Of a DNA stretch of 64,000 nt, positions 1 to 9,110 are shown piece after piece. The position numbers and the translations under genes were made by a program. Each line of letters starts with the position of its first letter. The first letter of the stretch is position 1. The stretch is from Variovorax sp. PBL-H6 (GTDB lineage Bacteria; Pseudomonadota; Gammaproteobacteria; Burkholderiales; Burkholderiaceae_C), in NCBI RefSeq assembly GCF_901827155.1, contig NZ_LR594659.1, positions 3,038,001 through 3,102,000 of the forward strand, written 5' to 3'. The notes under the pieces are model-generated. The model made no database searches, was not told the origin of the DNA, and saw only the letters and a list, made by a program, of their open reading frames with translations.

Positions 1-85
1 GGTGGCAAAAGGCGAAGCCATTACGCAGGACACGTCGACGCTGGAGAATCCGGCGATCCTGGATCAGCTGTCGGAGGCGCACTGA
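1..85 (+). CDS. C-terminal end of an unidentified protein (partial)
   Basis: The second reading frame is open from the window edge to a TGA at 83-85 and gives about 27 residues ending ILDQLSEAH. The start lies outside the window. The tail has no recognisable domain, so no function is proposed. It is called because the frame is open to the edge and the dispersed repeat begins shortly afterwards, as expected downstream of a gene end. It could equally be a chance frame. Confidence 0.35.
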   Translation, partial: VAKGEAITQDTSTLENPAILDQLSEAH

Positions 86-178
86 GAAGGGTGGCTCTGT
101 CTGTCTTTCTCTCTTTCTTTGGAAAGGGTTGGGGGGAGGGCACTTGGGCTGTCGATTCGTACCTTGTGCTTTTGTTGA

Positions 179-537
179 GGCTGGAGCCGGGGGTTCGTCC
201 CGGCGGCCTGGGCGTGACTAGGAGCGTATGCGCGAGCACGAGTGCGAGCGAGGACCAAGGGCTCACGTCACTCTGCACTCCACAGAAGGACGCGCCATGG
301 CGCGTTGAATTCCAAGTCCCCTCTGGCCGCGCCGAGGAGCGGAGCTTTTCGCGGATCAGGGCCGCGCGTGTTTGAGCGAAGCGAGTTTGCGCGGACCCCG
401 CGAAAAGCGAGCACCGCAGGTTGCCCGTAGCGAAGCGGAGGGTCGCGGCCAGTGGGGTCGCCTTTTCTTTGGTTACTTTCTTTTGGCGAAGCAAAAGAAA
501 GTGACTCGGCCGCCGGGACGACGCCCCGGCTCCAGCC
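179..537. repeat. Dispersed extragenic repeat, copy A, with terminal inverted repeats
   Basis: The two ends are inverted copies: GGCTGGAGCCGGGG at 179-192 followed by a TCGTCCCGGCGGCC block, mirrored by GGCCGCCGGGACGA and CCCCGGCTCCAGCC ending at 537. The right-hand 270 bases recur almost unchanged in both arms of copy B near 48 kb. Inside is a longer-range pair (GCTTTTCGCGG near 349 and CCGCGAAAAGC near 399). Reading frames through it, with words such as QKKVTKEKATPL, look like the repeat-derived hypothetical proteins common in beta- and gammaproteobacterial annotations, so I do not call them genes. There is no transposase. The flanks (86-178 and 538-648) hold nothing I can name. Confidence 0.8.
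475..502. other. Perfect hairpin inside repeat copy A
   Basis: ACTTTCTTTTG (475-485) and CAAAAGAAAGT (492-502) form an 11-bp stem with the six-base loop GCGAAG. The same hairpin is present in both arms of copy B. It could act as a transcription terminator or as the structured core of the repeat; the sequence does not decide which. Confidence 0.6.
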
Positions 538-648
538 GCAACATAAGCGCAACGTACAAACAGAAGGCCCAGTTCCCCTCACCCCAACCTTCTACCGAGA
601 TGAAAGGGAGCAAGAGAGAGGTTCACTCCGCAGGACCTCTCCCGCATG

Positions 649-816
649 TCATCGACTGGTCACCAACCCACCGTCCCCCAGGCAAAACACGCAGCTGTTC
701 GCGGCGGACATCTCCGGCTCCTCGGCAAGCCCTGCCGCGACCAGCAGCCCGGTCGCCCCAACCGTCGCGAATACGAAGGCCATTGCCTTCAGCATCAGGA
801 TTTGCCTCGTGGTCAT
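649..816 (-). CDS. Small 55-residue exported or membrane peptide with a CxxC motif
   Basis: Reading from ATG at 816, the frame encodes MTTRQILMLKAMAFVFATVG, a hydrophobic stretch to about residue 31 (GLLVAAGLA), then a short polar tail containing SCVFC, and a TGA at 649-651. An AGGAG lies upstream at good spacing. It starts 37 bases after the stop of the universal stress gene on the same strand, so it is probably co-transcribed with it from the FNR-type promoter at 1356. The hydrophobic segment may be a signal peptide ending near LAEE. I do not recognise the family. It is shorter than usual gene-calling limits and could be missed. Confidence 0.5.
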   Translation of the reverse strand: MTTRQILMLKAMAFVFATVGATGLLVAAGLAEEPEMSAANSCVFCLGDGGLVTSR

Positions 817-853
817 GAAATGAACTCCTGCATGAATGAAAGCGCCCGGCTGC

Positions 854-1297
854 CTATCGCAGCACCAGCACCGGCAGTGCCGAGTGCGTCAGCACGTGCT
901 GCGTCTCGCTGCCCAGCAACAGCCGCTTGATCCCCTTTCGCCCGTGCGAGGCCATCACGATCAGGTCGCTCTTGTGCTTCTTCGACGCCGCGATGACCGC
1001 ATCGGCCACCCGGTCCGAGGTGATCGTGATCGTCTTGATCGGGACACCGGCCGCCTTCGCCCGCGTGCCGATGGCGTCGAGCAGACCCTGCGCCTTGTCG
1101 GCCCACTGCTTCTCGATGCGCGCGACATCCTCGTGCGCGAACGACATCGCGCCATCGAAATAGTTCATGGGGTAGCGCGGAACGACGGTGAGGGCGACGA
1201 GGTCCGCGTCATGCTGCGCCGCAAGCGAGATGGCGCTGGCGACGGCCTTCTTCGACAGCGTCGAGCCGTCCGTCGCGACGAGGATGCGTTTGAACAT
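854..1297 (-). CDS. Universal stress protein, UspA family
   Basis: 147 residues, normal for a single Usp domain. The N-terminal beta strand FKRILVATDGS and the C-terminal ATP-type loop (ASHGRKGIKRLLLGSETQ, then SALPVLVLR) are the family signatures. I chose ATG at 1297, preceded by GGAG, over an upstream in-frame ATG at 1369 that would run through the regulatory region. It diverges from ccoI. An FNR box centred 65 bases upstream, with TACGCT about 29 bases further on, predicts anaerobic or microaerobic induction. In the family such proteins bind ATP and support survival under energy or oxygen stress; the partner here is unknown. Confidence 0.93.
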   Translation of the reverse strand: MFKRILVATDGSTLSKKAVASAISLAAQHDADLVALTVVPRYPMNYFDGAMSFAHEDVARIEKQWADKAQGLLDAIGTRAKAAGVPIKTITITSDRVADAVIAASKKHKSDLIVMASHGRKGIKRLLLGSETQHVLTHSALPVLVLR

Positions 1298-1355
1298 GAT
1301 GTCTCCGATGAAAGATGCAATGCCGCCAAGCGTAGGCGCACGGCGCGCCCCCAGG

Positions 1356-1369
1356 TTGATACAGATCAA
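1356..1369. promoter_or_regulatory. FNR/Anr box between usp and ccoI
   Basis: TTGATACAGATCAA is a perfect match to TTGAT-N4-ATCAA. Towards usp, TACGCT lies at 1334-1329. Towards ccoI, TAGCCT lies at 1392-1397, exactly 29.5 bases from the box centre, which is the class II FNR geometry. One box may therefore drive both divergent genes. Confidence 0.88.
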
Positions 1370-1403
1370 GCCCGGCGCACGCGCGCCCCCTTAGCCTCGC
1401 GGC

Positions 1404-3734
1404 ATGCAAGCTGCACTATCGACGGGTCCGTCCACCCGCGCAGATCCCACGCGCCCGGATGCCGAAGCACAGGCCGGCTGGGCGGCGCTGGACGACCCGG
1501 CCGAATGGCACGCCTTCGGCCGACCGCTCGACGGCGATGCAGCCGCCGGCCGCTGGGAATCGCAGGTCGTCGTCGAAGGCATGCACTGCGCGGCCTGTGC
1601 CTTCACCGTCGAGGCGGCGCTGGCCCAGGTGCCCGGCGTGCACAAGGTCGAGGTCAATGCCGCGACCCGGCGGGCACGCGTGGTCTGGTCGGCCGGGGCA
1701 GTGAGGCCTTCGCGCTGGTTCGACGCCAGCGCAGCAGCCGGCTACCGGCTGCTGCCCGCCGCGGACATGGCCCTGCGCGCACGACGCAGGCGCGAGGCCC
1801 GGCTGGCGCTCTGGCGCTGGCTGGTCGCGGGCTTCTGCATGATGCAGGTGATGATGTACGCCTATCCCGCGTACATCGCCCAGCCCGGCGACCTGGCGCC
1901 CGACGCCGCGCAGTTGATGCGCTGGGCCTCCTGGGTGCTCACGTTGCCCGTGATGCTGTTCTCGTGCGGGCCTTTCTTTCGAAGCGCGCTGCGCGACCTG
2001 CGCATGCGCCGCGTCGGCATGGACCTGCCGGTCGCGCTCGGCATCGCGGTGACCTTCGTGGTCAGTACCGCAGCCACCTTCGACGCTGCTGGGCCCTTGG
2101 GCCATGAGGTCTACTTCGATTCGCTCACGATGTTCGTGTTCTTCCTGCTCACGGGGCGATGGCTGGAGACACGATTGCGGGACCGCACGGCCGGGGCCCT
2201 GGAGGCCTTGATGAACCGGCTGCCCGACAGCGTCGAGCGGCTCGGCGCCGATGGCGCCTTCGTGCGCGTCGCGGTGCGGCGGCTCGTGCCCGGCGACGTC
2301 GTGCGCGTGCTGCCGGGCGAGGCCTTCCCGGCGGACGGCATCGTGACCGCCGGCGACACCACGGCCGACGAGGCCCTGCTGACCGGCGAATCGCGCCCGG
2401 TGCCGCGCCCCTGCGGCGCGCGGGTGCTGGCCGGCAGCCACAACCTCTCGTCGGCGGTCCAGGTGCAGGTCGAATCGGTGGGGCAGGGCACGCGCTTCGC
2501 GCAGATCGTCGCCTTGATGGAGAGCGCCTCGCTGCAGAAGCCGCGGCTCGCCCGGCTGGCGGACCGTGCGGCGCGGCCCTTCCTGCTGGCGGTGATGGCC
2601 GCGGCTGCGCTCGCCGCTGCGTTCTGGTGGCAGGCCGATCCCGGCCGCGCGTTGATGGTCGCGGTGGCGGTGCTCATCGTGACCTGCCCTTGCGCGCTAT
2701 CGCTCGCCACGCCGGCGGCCATGCTTGCGAGCGCCGGCGCCCTCGCGCGCGGCGGCGTGATGGTGCGCAATCTCCAGGGACTGGAAGCGTTGGCATCGGT
2801 GGACACCGTGGTGTTCGACAAGACCGGAACGCTGACGAGCGACACGCCCAGGCTGGAGCGTGTCTATTGCCGCCAAGGCCTGCGGCCCGGCGACGCAGTC
2901 GAGCTCGCCGCCGCCCTCGGGGCGCAGTCGCTGCATCCGGCCGCTCGCGCGCTGGTCAGTGCATGGCGTGCGCAGTTCCGCTCGCCGCCGGCCTGGGAAC
3001 TTCTGAGCGCCACGGAATACAGCGGCATGGGATTCGAGGGCCGGCTGCGCCGTCCAGGCGATGCAGGCGGCCCGGCTCGCTCGCTGCGCCTGGGTTCGGC
3101 GGCCTTCTGCGTGGTCGATCCGCTGGACGTCGAAGCGGCGCAGGTGCACCTGAGCGACGCGCAGGGCTGGATCGCAAGCTTCGTGCTGGCCGAGGAGCTG
3201 CGCCCGGATGCCGTCGACGTGGTGGCCGCGCTGCGGGGGCAGGGCCTGGCCGTGCAGTTGCTCTCCGGCGACCGCGCCGCCGCCGCGCAGGAGGTCGCGC
3301 GGCGCGCGGGCATCGGCACGTTCCAGGGCGACTGCACGCCCGAGGCCAAGCTGCGCGTGCTGCAGGCGCTGCAGGCGCGGGGTGGGCGCGTCGCGATGGT
3401 CGGCGATGGCCTCAACGACGGCCCGGTGCTCGCGCATGCCCACGCGTCCTTCGCCGTGGGCGCTGCGGTCCCCCTGGCGCAGGCGCGCGCCGATTTCGTG
3501 GTGCTGGGCGATTCGCTCGCGGCCATCCCTCAGGCCATCGCGCAGGCACGCCGCACGCTTCGCGTCGTGCGCCAGAACCTCTGGTGGGCGGCCGGCTACA
3601 ACGCGCTGTGCGTGCCGATGGCGCTGGCGGGCTGGCTGCCGGCCTGGCTCGCCGGGCTCGGCATGGCGGCGAGCTCGCTGGTGGTGGTGCTCAACGCGGC
3701 GCGCCTGGCCAGGCCGGCGGGGAGCGCAGGCTGA
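1404..3734 (+). CDS. ccoI: Copper-translocating P1B-type ATPase for cbb3 oxidase assembly
   Basis: 776 residues. An N-terminal HMA metal-binding domain carries GMHCAAC (Cys62, Cys65). It is followed by membrane segments, the actuator TGES at 327-330, the transmembrane CPC at 428-430, the phosphorylated Asp472 in DKTGTLT, and GDGLND at 667-672. CcoI/FixI ATPases export copper across the inner membrane for insertion into cbb3 oxidase, and the context (ccoS and ccoNOQP directly downstream) favours this over a copper-detoxifying CopA. The ATG overlaps the predicted transcription start of the FNR-type promoter and has no evident ribosome-binding site, so the mRNA may be leaderless. The stop and the ccoS start overlap as TGATG. 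Confidence 0.95.
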   Translation: MQAALSTGPSTRADPTRPDAEAQAGWAALDDPAEWHAFGRPLDGDAAAGRWESQVVVEGMHCAACAFTVEAALAQVPGVHKVEVNAATRRARVVWSAGAVRPSRWFDASAAAGYRLLPAADMALRARRRREARLALWRWLVAGFCMMQVMMYAYPAYIAQPGDLAPDAAQLMRWASWVLTLPVMLFSCGPFFRSALRDLRMRRVGMDLPVALGIAVTFVVSTAATFDAAGPLGHEVYFDSLTMFVFFLLTGRWLETRLRDRTAGALEALMNRLPDSVERLGADGAFVRVAVRRLVPGDVVRVLPGEAFPADGIVTAGDTTADEALLTGESRPVPRPCGARVLAGSHNLSSAVQVQVESVGQGTRFAQIVALMESASLQKPRLARLADRAARPFLLAVMAAAALAAAFWWQADPGRALMVAVAVLIVTCPCALSLATPAAMLASAGALARGGVMVRNLQGLEALASVDTVVFDKTGTLTSDTPRLERVYCRQGLRPGDAVELAAALGAQSLHPAARALVSAWRAQFRSPPAWELLSATEYSGMGFEGRLRRPGDAGGPARSLRLGSAAFCVVDPLDVEAAQVHLSDAQGWIASFVLAEELRPDAVDVVAALRGQGLAVQLLSGDRAAAAQEVARRAGIGTFQGDCTPEAKLRVLQALQARGGRVAMVGDGLNDGPVLAHAHASFAVGAAVPLAQARADFVVLGDSLAAIPQAIAQARRTLRVVRQNLWWAAGYNALCVPMALAGWLPAWLAGLGMAASSLVVVLNAARLARPAGSAG

Positions 3735-3871
3735 TGGACATCCTCTTCCTGCTCGTCCCGTTCTCGGTCGTGCTCGTGCTGGTGATCCTGGGCGGTCTCT
3801 GGTGGGCGATCGAGCGTGGCCAATTCGACGACATCGAAACCGAAGGCGAGCGCATTCTGCGCAACGATTGA
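3734..3871 (+). CDS. ccoS: cbb3 oxidase maturation protein CcoS
   Basis: 45 residues: one N-terminal membrane helix (about residues 4-22), then the family sequence [20 protein letters not shown]. CcoS is a small inner-membrane protein needed to put haem and copper cofactors into cbb3 oxidase. It overlaps the ccoI stop by one base, so translation is probably coupled. Its stop codon lies inside the FNR box that serves ccoN. Confidence 0.95.
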   Translation: MDILFLLVPFSVVLVLVILGGLWWAIERGQFDDIETEGERILRND

Positions 3872-3881
3872 TCTGCATCAA
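3868..3881 (+). promoter_or_regulatory. FNR box upstream of ccoN
   Basis: TTGATCTGCATCAA is a perfect FNR box and overlaps the ccoS stop codon. Class II geometry would put the -10 at 3904-3909 (GACACT, a poor match) and transcription near 3916, leaving a leader of about 20 bases before ccoN. It separates ccoNOQP transcription from ccoIS. Confidence 0.85.
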
Positions 3882-3935
3882 GCCGGCCGCCCTGCGGCGC
3901 CGGGACACTGGCTGCTCCACGACAAGGCCACCAAG

Positions 3936-5378
3936 ATGCAACCATCGAATCCCTCCACAGCCGTCTACAGCGACACCGTCGTGCGGCAGTTTGCCCTCAT
4001 GTCGGTGGTCTGGGGCGTCGTCGGCATGCTGGTCGGCGTGATCATCGCGTCGCAGCTGGCATGGCCGGAGCTCAACTTCGGCATTCCCTGGCTCAGCTAC
4101 GGCCGCCTGCGGCCACTGCACACCAACGCGGTGATCTTCGCCTTCGGCGGCTGCGCGCTGATGGCGACGAGTTTCCACGTGGTGCAGCGCACGTGCCAGG
4201 TCCGCCTGTTCGCGCCGGGGCTGGCGTCCTTCGTCTTCTGGGGGTGGCAGGCGGTGATCGTCGCCGCCGCCATCAGCCTGCCCATGGGCTACACCAGCGG
4301 CAAGGAGTACGCCGAGCTCGAATGGCCGATCGACATCCTGATCGCGCTGGTGTGGGTGGCCTATGCCGTCGTGTTCTTCGGCACCATCGGCACGCGCAAG
4401 GTCCGCCACATCTACGTGGCCAACTGGTTCTACGGCGCCTTCATCCTCGCGGTGGCGCTGCTGCATATCGTGAACAGCGCGGCGATACCGGCCGGCTGGA
4501 TGAAGAGCTACTCGGCCTATGCCGGCGTGCAGGACGCGATGGTGCAGTGGTGGTACGGCCACAACGCCGTCGGCTTCTTCCTCACGGCGGGCTTCCTGGG
4601 GATGATGTACTACTACATCCCCAAGCAGGCCGGCCGGCCGGTGTATTCGTACCGGCTCTCGATCGTGCACTTCTGGGCGCTGATCTTCACCTACATGTGG
4701 GCCGGCCCGCACCACCTGCACTACACCGCGCTGCCGGACTGGACGCAGTCGATCGGCATGGTGTTCTCGCTGATCCTGCTGGCCCCGAGCTGGGGCGGGA
4801 TGATCAACGGCGTGATGACGCTGTCGGGCGCCTGGCACAAGCTGCGCACCGACCCGATCCTTCGCTTCCTGATCGTGGCGCTCTCGTTCTACGGCATGGC
4901 GACTTTCGAGGGACCGATGATGTCGGTCAAGACGGTCAACGCGCTCTCGCACTACACCGACTGGACCGTGGGCCACGTGCATGCCGGCGCGCTCGGCTGG
5001 GTCGGGCTGATCTCGATGGGTTCGCTCTACTACCTGATCCCGCGCATGTACAGCCGCACCGAGATGCACAGCGTCAAGGCCATCGAGCTGCACTTCTGGA
5101 TGTCCACCGTCGGCATCGTGCTCTACATCGCGGCCATGTGGATCGCCGGCGTGATGCAGGGCCTGATGTGGCGCTCCGTCAATGCCGACGGCACGCTCAC
5201 CTACACCTTCGTCGAGGGCGTCAAGGCCACGTACCCGTACTACGTGGTGCGCATGCTCGGCGGCGTGCTCTACCTGGGCGGCATGCTGGTCATGGCATGG
5301 AACGTCTGGATGACCGTGCTCTCCGGCCGCTCGGCACGCTCCGCCATTCCGTTGCCCGCCATCGCTGCACACGCCTGA
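3936..5378 (+). CDS. ccoN: cbb3-type cytochrome c oxidase subunit I
   Basis: 480 residues, the usual CcoN size. It is a polytopic haem-copper oxidase subunit with the recognisable blocks [19 protein letters not shown], the histidine-rich [15 protein letters not shown] and [12 protein letters not shown]. It binds low-spin haem b and the haem b3-CuB site where oxygen is reduced. The start at 3936 gives the family N-terminus ([14 protein letters not shown]); the open frame continues upstream across the promoter and is not used. The Shine-Dalgarno signal is weak. ccoO follows after 8 bases. This oxidase has high oxygen affinity, consistent with FNR control. Confidence 0.97.
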   Translation: MQPSNPSTAVYSDTVVRQFALMSVVWGVVGMLVGVIIASQLAWPELNFGIPWLSYGRLRPLHTNAVIFAFGGCALMATSFHVVQRTCQVRLFAPGLASFVFWGWQAVIVAAAISLPMGYTSGKEYAELEWPIDILIALVWVAYAVVFFGTIGTRKVRHIYVANWFYGAFILAVALLHIVNSAAIPAGWMKSYSAYAGVQDAMVQWWYGHNAVGFFLTAGFLGMMYYYIPKQAGRPVYSYRLSIVHFWALIFTYMWAGPHHLHYTALPDWTQSIGMVFSLILLAPSWGGMINGVMTLSGAWHKLRTDPILRFLIVALSFYGMATFEGPMMSVKTVNALSHYTDWTVGHVHAGALGWVGLISMGSLYYLIPRMYSRTEMHSVKAIELHFWMSTVGIVLYIAAMWIAGVMQGLMWRSVNADGTLTYTFVEGVKATYPYYVVRMLGGVLYLGGMLVMAWNVWMTVLSGRSARSAIPLPAIAAHA

Positions 5379-5386
5379 GGAAACCC

Positions 5387-6013
<627 letters not shown>

Positions 6014-6024
6014 GGAGCATGCAG

Positions 6025-6162
6025 ATGGACATCACCACCTTGCGGATCGTGGCCACGCTGGCCTCCTTCGCCGCCTTCGTCGGCATTCTCGTGTGGACTT
6101 TTTCGCGCCGTCGCGCGAAGGCCTTCGAAGAAGCGGGCCGGCTCCTCCTCGAACAGGACTGA
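6025..6162 (+). CDS. ccoQ: cbb3-type oxidase subunit CcoQ
   Basis: 45 residues: one membrane helix and a basic cytoplasmic tail (SRRRAKAFEEA), as in the CcoQ family, which stabilises the oxidase complex. ATG at 6025 (MDITTLR) is preferred over ATG at 6019 because GGGAG at 6013-6017 is correctly spaced only for 6025 and because CcoQ proteins typically begin this way. Confidence 0.9.
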   Translation: MDITTLRIVATLASFAAFVGILVWTFSRRRAKAFEEAGRLLLEQD

Positions 6163-6171
6163 GAGACCTCC

Positions 6172-7086
6172 ATGAGCGACTTTTTCAACGACTTCTGGTC
6201 GAACTACGTGGCCGTCGGCACGCTGGTCAGCATCGTGCTGTGCGGAGTGCTCCTGTGGCTGGTGGCCCGCGCCCCGACCACGAAGGGGGAGGGCAGCACC
6301 ACGGGGCATGTGTGGGACGAGGACCTGCGCGAGGCCAACAATCCCATGCCGCGCTGGTGGGTGGGCCTTTTCGTCATCACCATCGTCTTCGGCCTGGCCT
6401 ACCTGGTGGCCTACCCGGGGCTCGGGAGCTACAAGGGCGAGCTCGCGTGGAGCACCGAGAGCGAGTACACGAAGGACCAGGCCCGCGCCGCCCGCGAGCT
6501 CGAGCCGGTCTATGCCGCCTATATGGCGATGCCCGCCGAGCGCGTGTCCGGCGCGCCGGCGGCAATGGCGATCGGCGAGCGCCTCTTCCTCAACAACTGC
6601 GCACAGTGCCACGGCTCGGATGCGCGCGGCAGCAAAGGGTTTCCGAACCTGACCGACGGCGACTGGCTGCACGGGGGCACGCCCGAGAAGATCAAGGAAT
6701 CGATCACCCACGGGCGAACCGGCGTCATGCCGCCGATGGCGGCCGTGGTGGGCACGCCCGAGGACGTCAAGAACGTTGCCAACTACGTGCTGAGCCTGTC
6801 GGGCAGCCCGCACGACTCGGTGCGTGCCGGCCTGGGCAAGCCCAAGTTCAGCGCCTGCGCGGCCTGCCACGGGGTCGGGGGAACCGGCAATCCGGCGCTG
6901 GGCGCGCCCAACCTGTCCGACCGGGTCTGGCTGCACGGCTACGGGCAGGAGGCGATCATCTCGATCATCAACACCGGCAGGACCAACCAGATGCCGGCGC
7001 AGCAGGGCCGGCTGACCGAGGCGCAGATCCATGTGCTGGCCTCCTACGTCTGGGGCCTGTCGAACAAGGCCGTGGTGGCTCCGTAG
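6172..7086 (+). CDS. ccoP: cbb3-type cytochrome c oxidase subunit III (dihaem)
   Basis: 304 residues. Two membrane segments near the N-terminus surround the conserved DLREANNPMPRWW block. Two cytochrome c domains follow with haem sites CAQCH (143-147) and CAACH (229-233) and late axial methionines in VMPPM and NQMPAQ. CcoP accepts electrons from soluble or membrane cytochromes and passes them to CcoO. It ends 7 bases before ccoG. Confidence 0.97.
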   Translation: MSDFFNDFWSNYVAVGTLVSIVLCGVLLWLVARAPTTKGEGSTTGHVWDEDLREANNPMPRWWVGLFVITIVFGLAYLVAYPGLGSYKGELAWSTESEYTKDQARAARELEPVYAAYMAMPAERVSGAPAAMAIGERLFLNNCAQCHGSDARGSKGFPNLTDGDWLHGGTPEKIKESITHGRTGVMPPMAAVVGTPEDVKNVANYVLSLSGSPHDSVRAGLGKPKFSACAACHGVGGTGNPALGAPNLSDRVWLHGYGQEAIISIINTGRTNQMPAQQGRLTEAQIHVLASYVWGLSNKAVVAP

Positions 7087-7093
7087 GCGCGCC

Positions 7094-8533
7094 ATGCAGG
7101 AAACCGCTCCAGTACCCGTCCGGCCCGCGCGCAAGGTGATCCCGATCGCCGCGACGCAGGAGGGCGGCGGGCTTTTTGCCGCACACCAGAAGATCTACCC
7201 TCGCACGGTTCGCGGCATCTTCGCGCGATGGCGCTGGGCGGTGGTGTTCCTGACGCAGCTCGTCTTCTACGGCCTGCCGTGGCTCGAGTGGGGCCAGCGC
7301 CAGGCCGTGCTGTTCGACCTCGGGGCCCGGCGCTTCTACATCCTCGGCCTGGTGCTGTACCCACAGGACCTGATCTACCTCACCGGGCTGCTGGTGATCT
7401 CGGCACTCTCGCTGTTCCTCTTTACCGCGGTGGCGGGGCGGCTCTGGTGCGGCTATGCGTGTCCCCAGACGGTCTACACCGAGATCTTCATGTGGGTCGA
7501 GCACAAGATCGAGGGCAATCGCGTTGCGCGCATGCGGCTGGACGAGGGCGAGTTCTCGCTGGAGAAGCTGGTCAAGAAGTGGTTCAAGCACATCATCTGG
7601 CTCGGCATCGCGCTGTGGACCGGCTTCACCTTCGTCGGCTATTTCACGCCGATCCGCGAACTGGGCCTCGAGTTCCTGCAGACCCGCATGGGCTCGTGGG
7701 AGGTCTTCTGGGTCTTCTTCTACGGCTTTGCGACCTACGGGAATGCCGGCTTCATGCGCGAGCAGGTCTGCATGTACATGTGCCCCTATGCGCGCTTCCA
7801 GAGCGCCATGTTCGATCGCGACACGCTGATCGTGAGCTACGACGCCGCGCGCGGCGAGCCCCGCGGTTTGCGGGCGAAGGGCAGCGACGCGCGATCCCTC
7901 GGCGTCGGCGACTGCATCGACTGCACGCTGTGCGTGCAGGTCTGCCCGACCGGCATCGACATCCGCCAGGGGTTGCAGTACGAGTGCATCGGCTGCGGCC
8001 TGTGCGTGGACGCCTGCGACACCGTCATGGACAAGATGGCGAGCCCGCGTGGCCTGATCCGGTATGCGACGCAGAACGGGATGGCCGGCCGGTGGACGCG
8101 CGCCCAGGTGCTGCGCCGGGTCCTGCGCCCACGGGTGCTGATCTACGCCTCGGTGCTGATGGCATTGACCGTCGGGCTGCTCGCGAGCCTGGTCGTGCGC
8201 ACGCCGCTGAAGGTCGACGTGGTGCGCGACCGCGCCTCGCTCGCACGCATCGTGGAGGGCGGGCAGCTCGAGAACGTCTACCGGCTGCAAATCATGAACG
8301 CGACCGAGCGGCCGCAGCGCTATCGGGTCGAGGCGCACGGCCTGGAGGGGCTGGGCGTGTCGCCGGCCGATCCGGTCGAAGTGGGACCCGCGCAGTCGCG
8401 CTGGGTCGCGGTGCGGCTGCAGCTGCCGTATGGCAGCGCGGCGGCCGGCTCCCACCCGGTGCACTTCGACGTGCGCTCGATGGACGGCAGCGCGCAGGTG
8501 TCGGAGAAGGCCGTCTTCCTGGTGCCCCGTTGA
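7094..8533 (+). CDS. ccoG: Cytochrome oxidase accessory Fe-S protein CcoG/FixG (RdxA-like)
   Basis: 479 residues. Several membrane segments bracket cysteine clusters CGYACP and CMYMCP. A ferredoxin-like pair follows (CIDCTLCVQVCP, then CIGCGLCVDAC) for two [4Fe-4S] clusters. After a last helix comes a C-terminal Ig-like FixG domain ending VFLVPR. CcoG reduces copper in the cytoplasm during cbb3 assembly. It lies 7 bases after ccoP and before the FixH-type gene, the usual order. Confidence 0.95.
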   Translation: MQETAPVPVRPARKVIPIAATQEGGGLFAAHQKIYPRTVRGIFARWRWAVVFLTQLVFYGLPWLEWGQRQAVLFDLGARRFYILGLVLYPQDLIYLTGLLVISALSLFLFTAVAGRLWCGYACPQTVYTEIFMWVEHKIEGNRVARMRLDEGEFSLEKLVKKWFKHIIWLGIALWTGFTFVGYFTPIRELGLEFLQTRMGSWEVFWVFFYGFATYGNAGFMREQVCMYMCPYARFQSAMFDRDTLIVSYDAARGEPRGLRAKGSDARSLGVGDCIDCTLCVQVCPTGIDIRQGLQYECIGCGLCVDACDTVMDKMASPRGLIRYATQNGMAGRWTRAQVLRRVLRPRVLIYASVLMALTVGLLASLVVRTPLKVDVVRDRASLARIVEGGQLENVYRLQIMNATERPQRYRVEAHGLEGLGVSPADPVEVGPAQSRWVAVRLQLPYGSAAAGSHPVHFDVRSMDGSAQVSEKAVFLVPR

Positions 8534-8574
8534 ATGTTCCGCACGACCAGAATCCGAATCTCCAGGAGAGCTCG

Positions 8575-8859
8575 ATGAACGACCACACGACGATTTCGCC
8601 AACTCCCGAGGCAGCCGCAGCCTGGTGGCGCTTTCCGCTGCTCTGGATGGTGATGGCGGGGCCAGCCATCGTCGTCGCCGCGAGCTTCCTCACACTCTGG
8701 CTCGCCGTGCGAACACCCGATCCGGTGATCGAGCCGGACTATTCCCGCCGCGGCATCGAGATCGACAGGGCCCCTGCCGACAAGAAGCTGCTGCCGGCGC
8801 TGGCCGGACGCAATCACGCGGCGACGCCGGACTCCGACGTGCCCGCGCCCCGGCGCTGA
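8575..8859 (+). CDS. ccoH: FixH/CcoH family assembly protein
   Basis: 94 residues. A single membrane helix (about residues 20-45) is followed by AVRTPDPVIEPDYSRRG, which contains the short DYYxxG-like segment typical of FixH. AGGAGA precedes the ATG. FixH-type proteins interact with CcoI and CcoG during oxidase assembly. The protein is shorter than many FixH members, lacking most of the periplasmic domain, as in other betaproteobacterial versions. Confidence 0.8.
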   Translation: MNDHTTISPTPEAAAAWWRFPLLWMVMAGPAIVVAASFLTLWLAVRTPDPVIEPDYSRRGIEIDRAPADKKLLPALAGRNHAATPDSDVPAPRR

Positions 8860-8864
8860 ACATC

Positions 8865-9110
8865 ATGAAGATGCAGAACTGGATGTCGATTCTCTGGCCC
8901 GCCTTCCTGCTGGCCTGCGCCACCGAGCTGCTGGTCTTCGCGCTGGTCGACCCGATCGATCTTCACTGGCGCGGCGAAGCCATCGGCCTGTCTCGCCAGG
9001 CGGTTTACACAGGCGGCTTCTTCGTCTTCTGGATGCTGGCGGCCGGCGCAAGTGCACTGACGCTGCTGCTGACGAGAGGGGCGAAGGAGATCAACAGCCA
9101 GGAGGGTTGA
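8865..9110 (+). CDS. Small two-helix membrane protein at the end of the cco operon
   Basis: 81 residues with two hydrophobic helices (about residues 7-27 and 48-69) and a short polar tail. It begins 5 bases after the FixH gene and is very probably co-transcribed. Its last 20 bases overlap the convergent fnr gene. I do not recognise a named family. Position suggests a role in cbb3 oxidase assembly or stability, which is inference only. Confidence 0.75.
   Translation: MKMQNWMSILWPAFLLACATELLVFALVDPIDLHWRGEAIGLSRQAVYTGGFFVFWMLAAGASALTLLLTRGAKEINSQEG

Noticed and set aside
179..537. Insertion sequence
   Set aside because: Terminal inverted repeats exist, but the element is only 359 bp and has no transposase; called a non-autonomous repeat instead.
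21..582. Several hypothetical proteins within repeat copies A and B
   Set aside because: The same sequence is read in several frames and both orientations across the copies, with no start signals. They are products of the dispersed repeat.
1299..1369. Longer usp starting at ATG 1369
   Set aside because: This start lies inside the FNR box, and the added residues do not match the family; ATG at 1297 has a ribosome-binding site.
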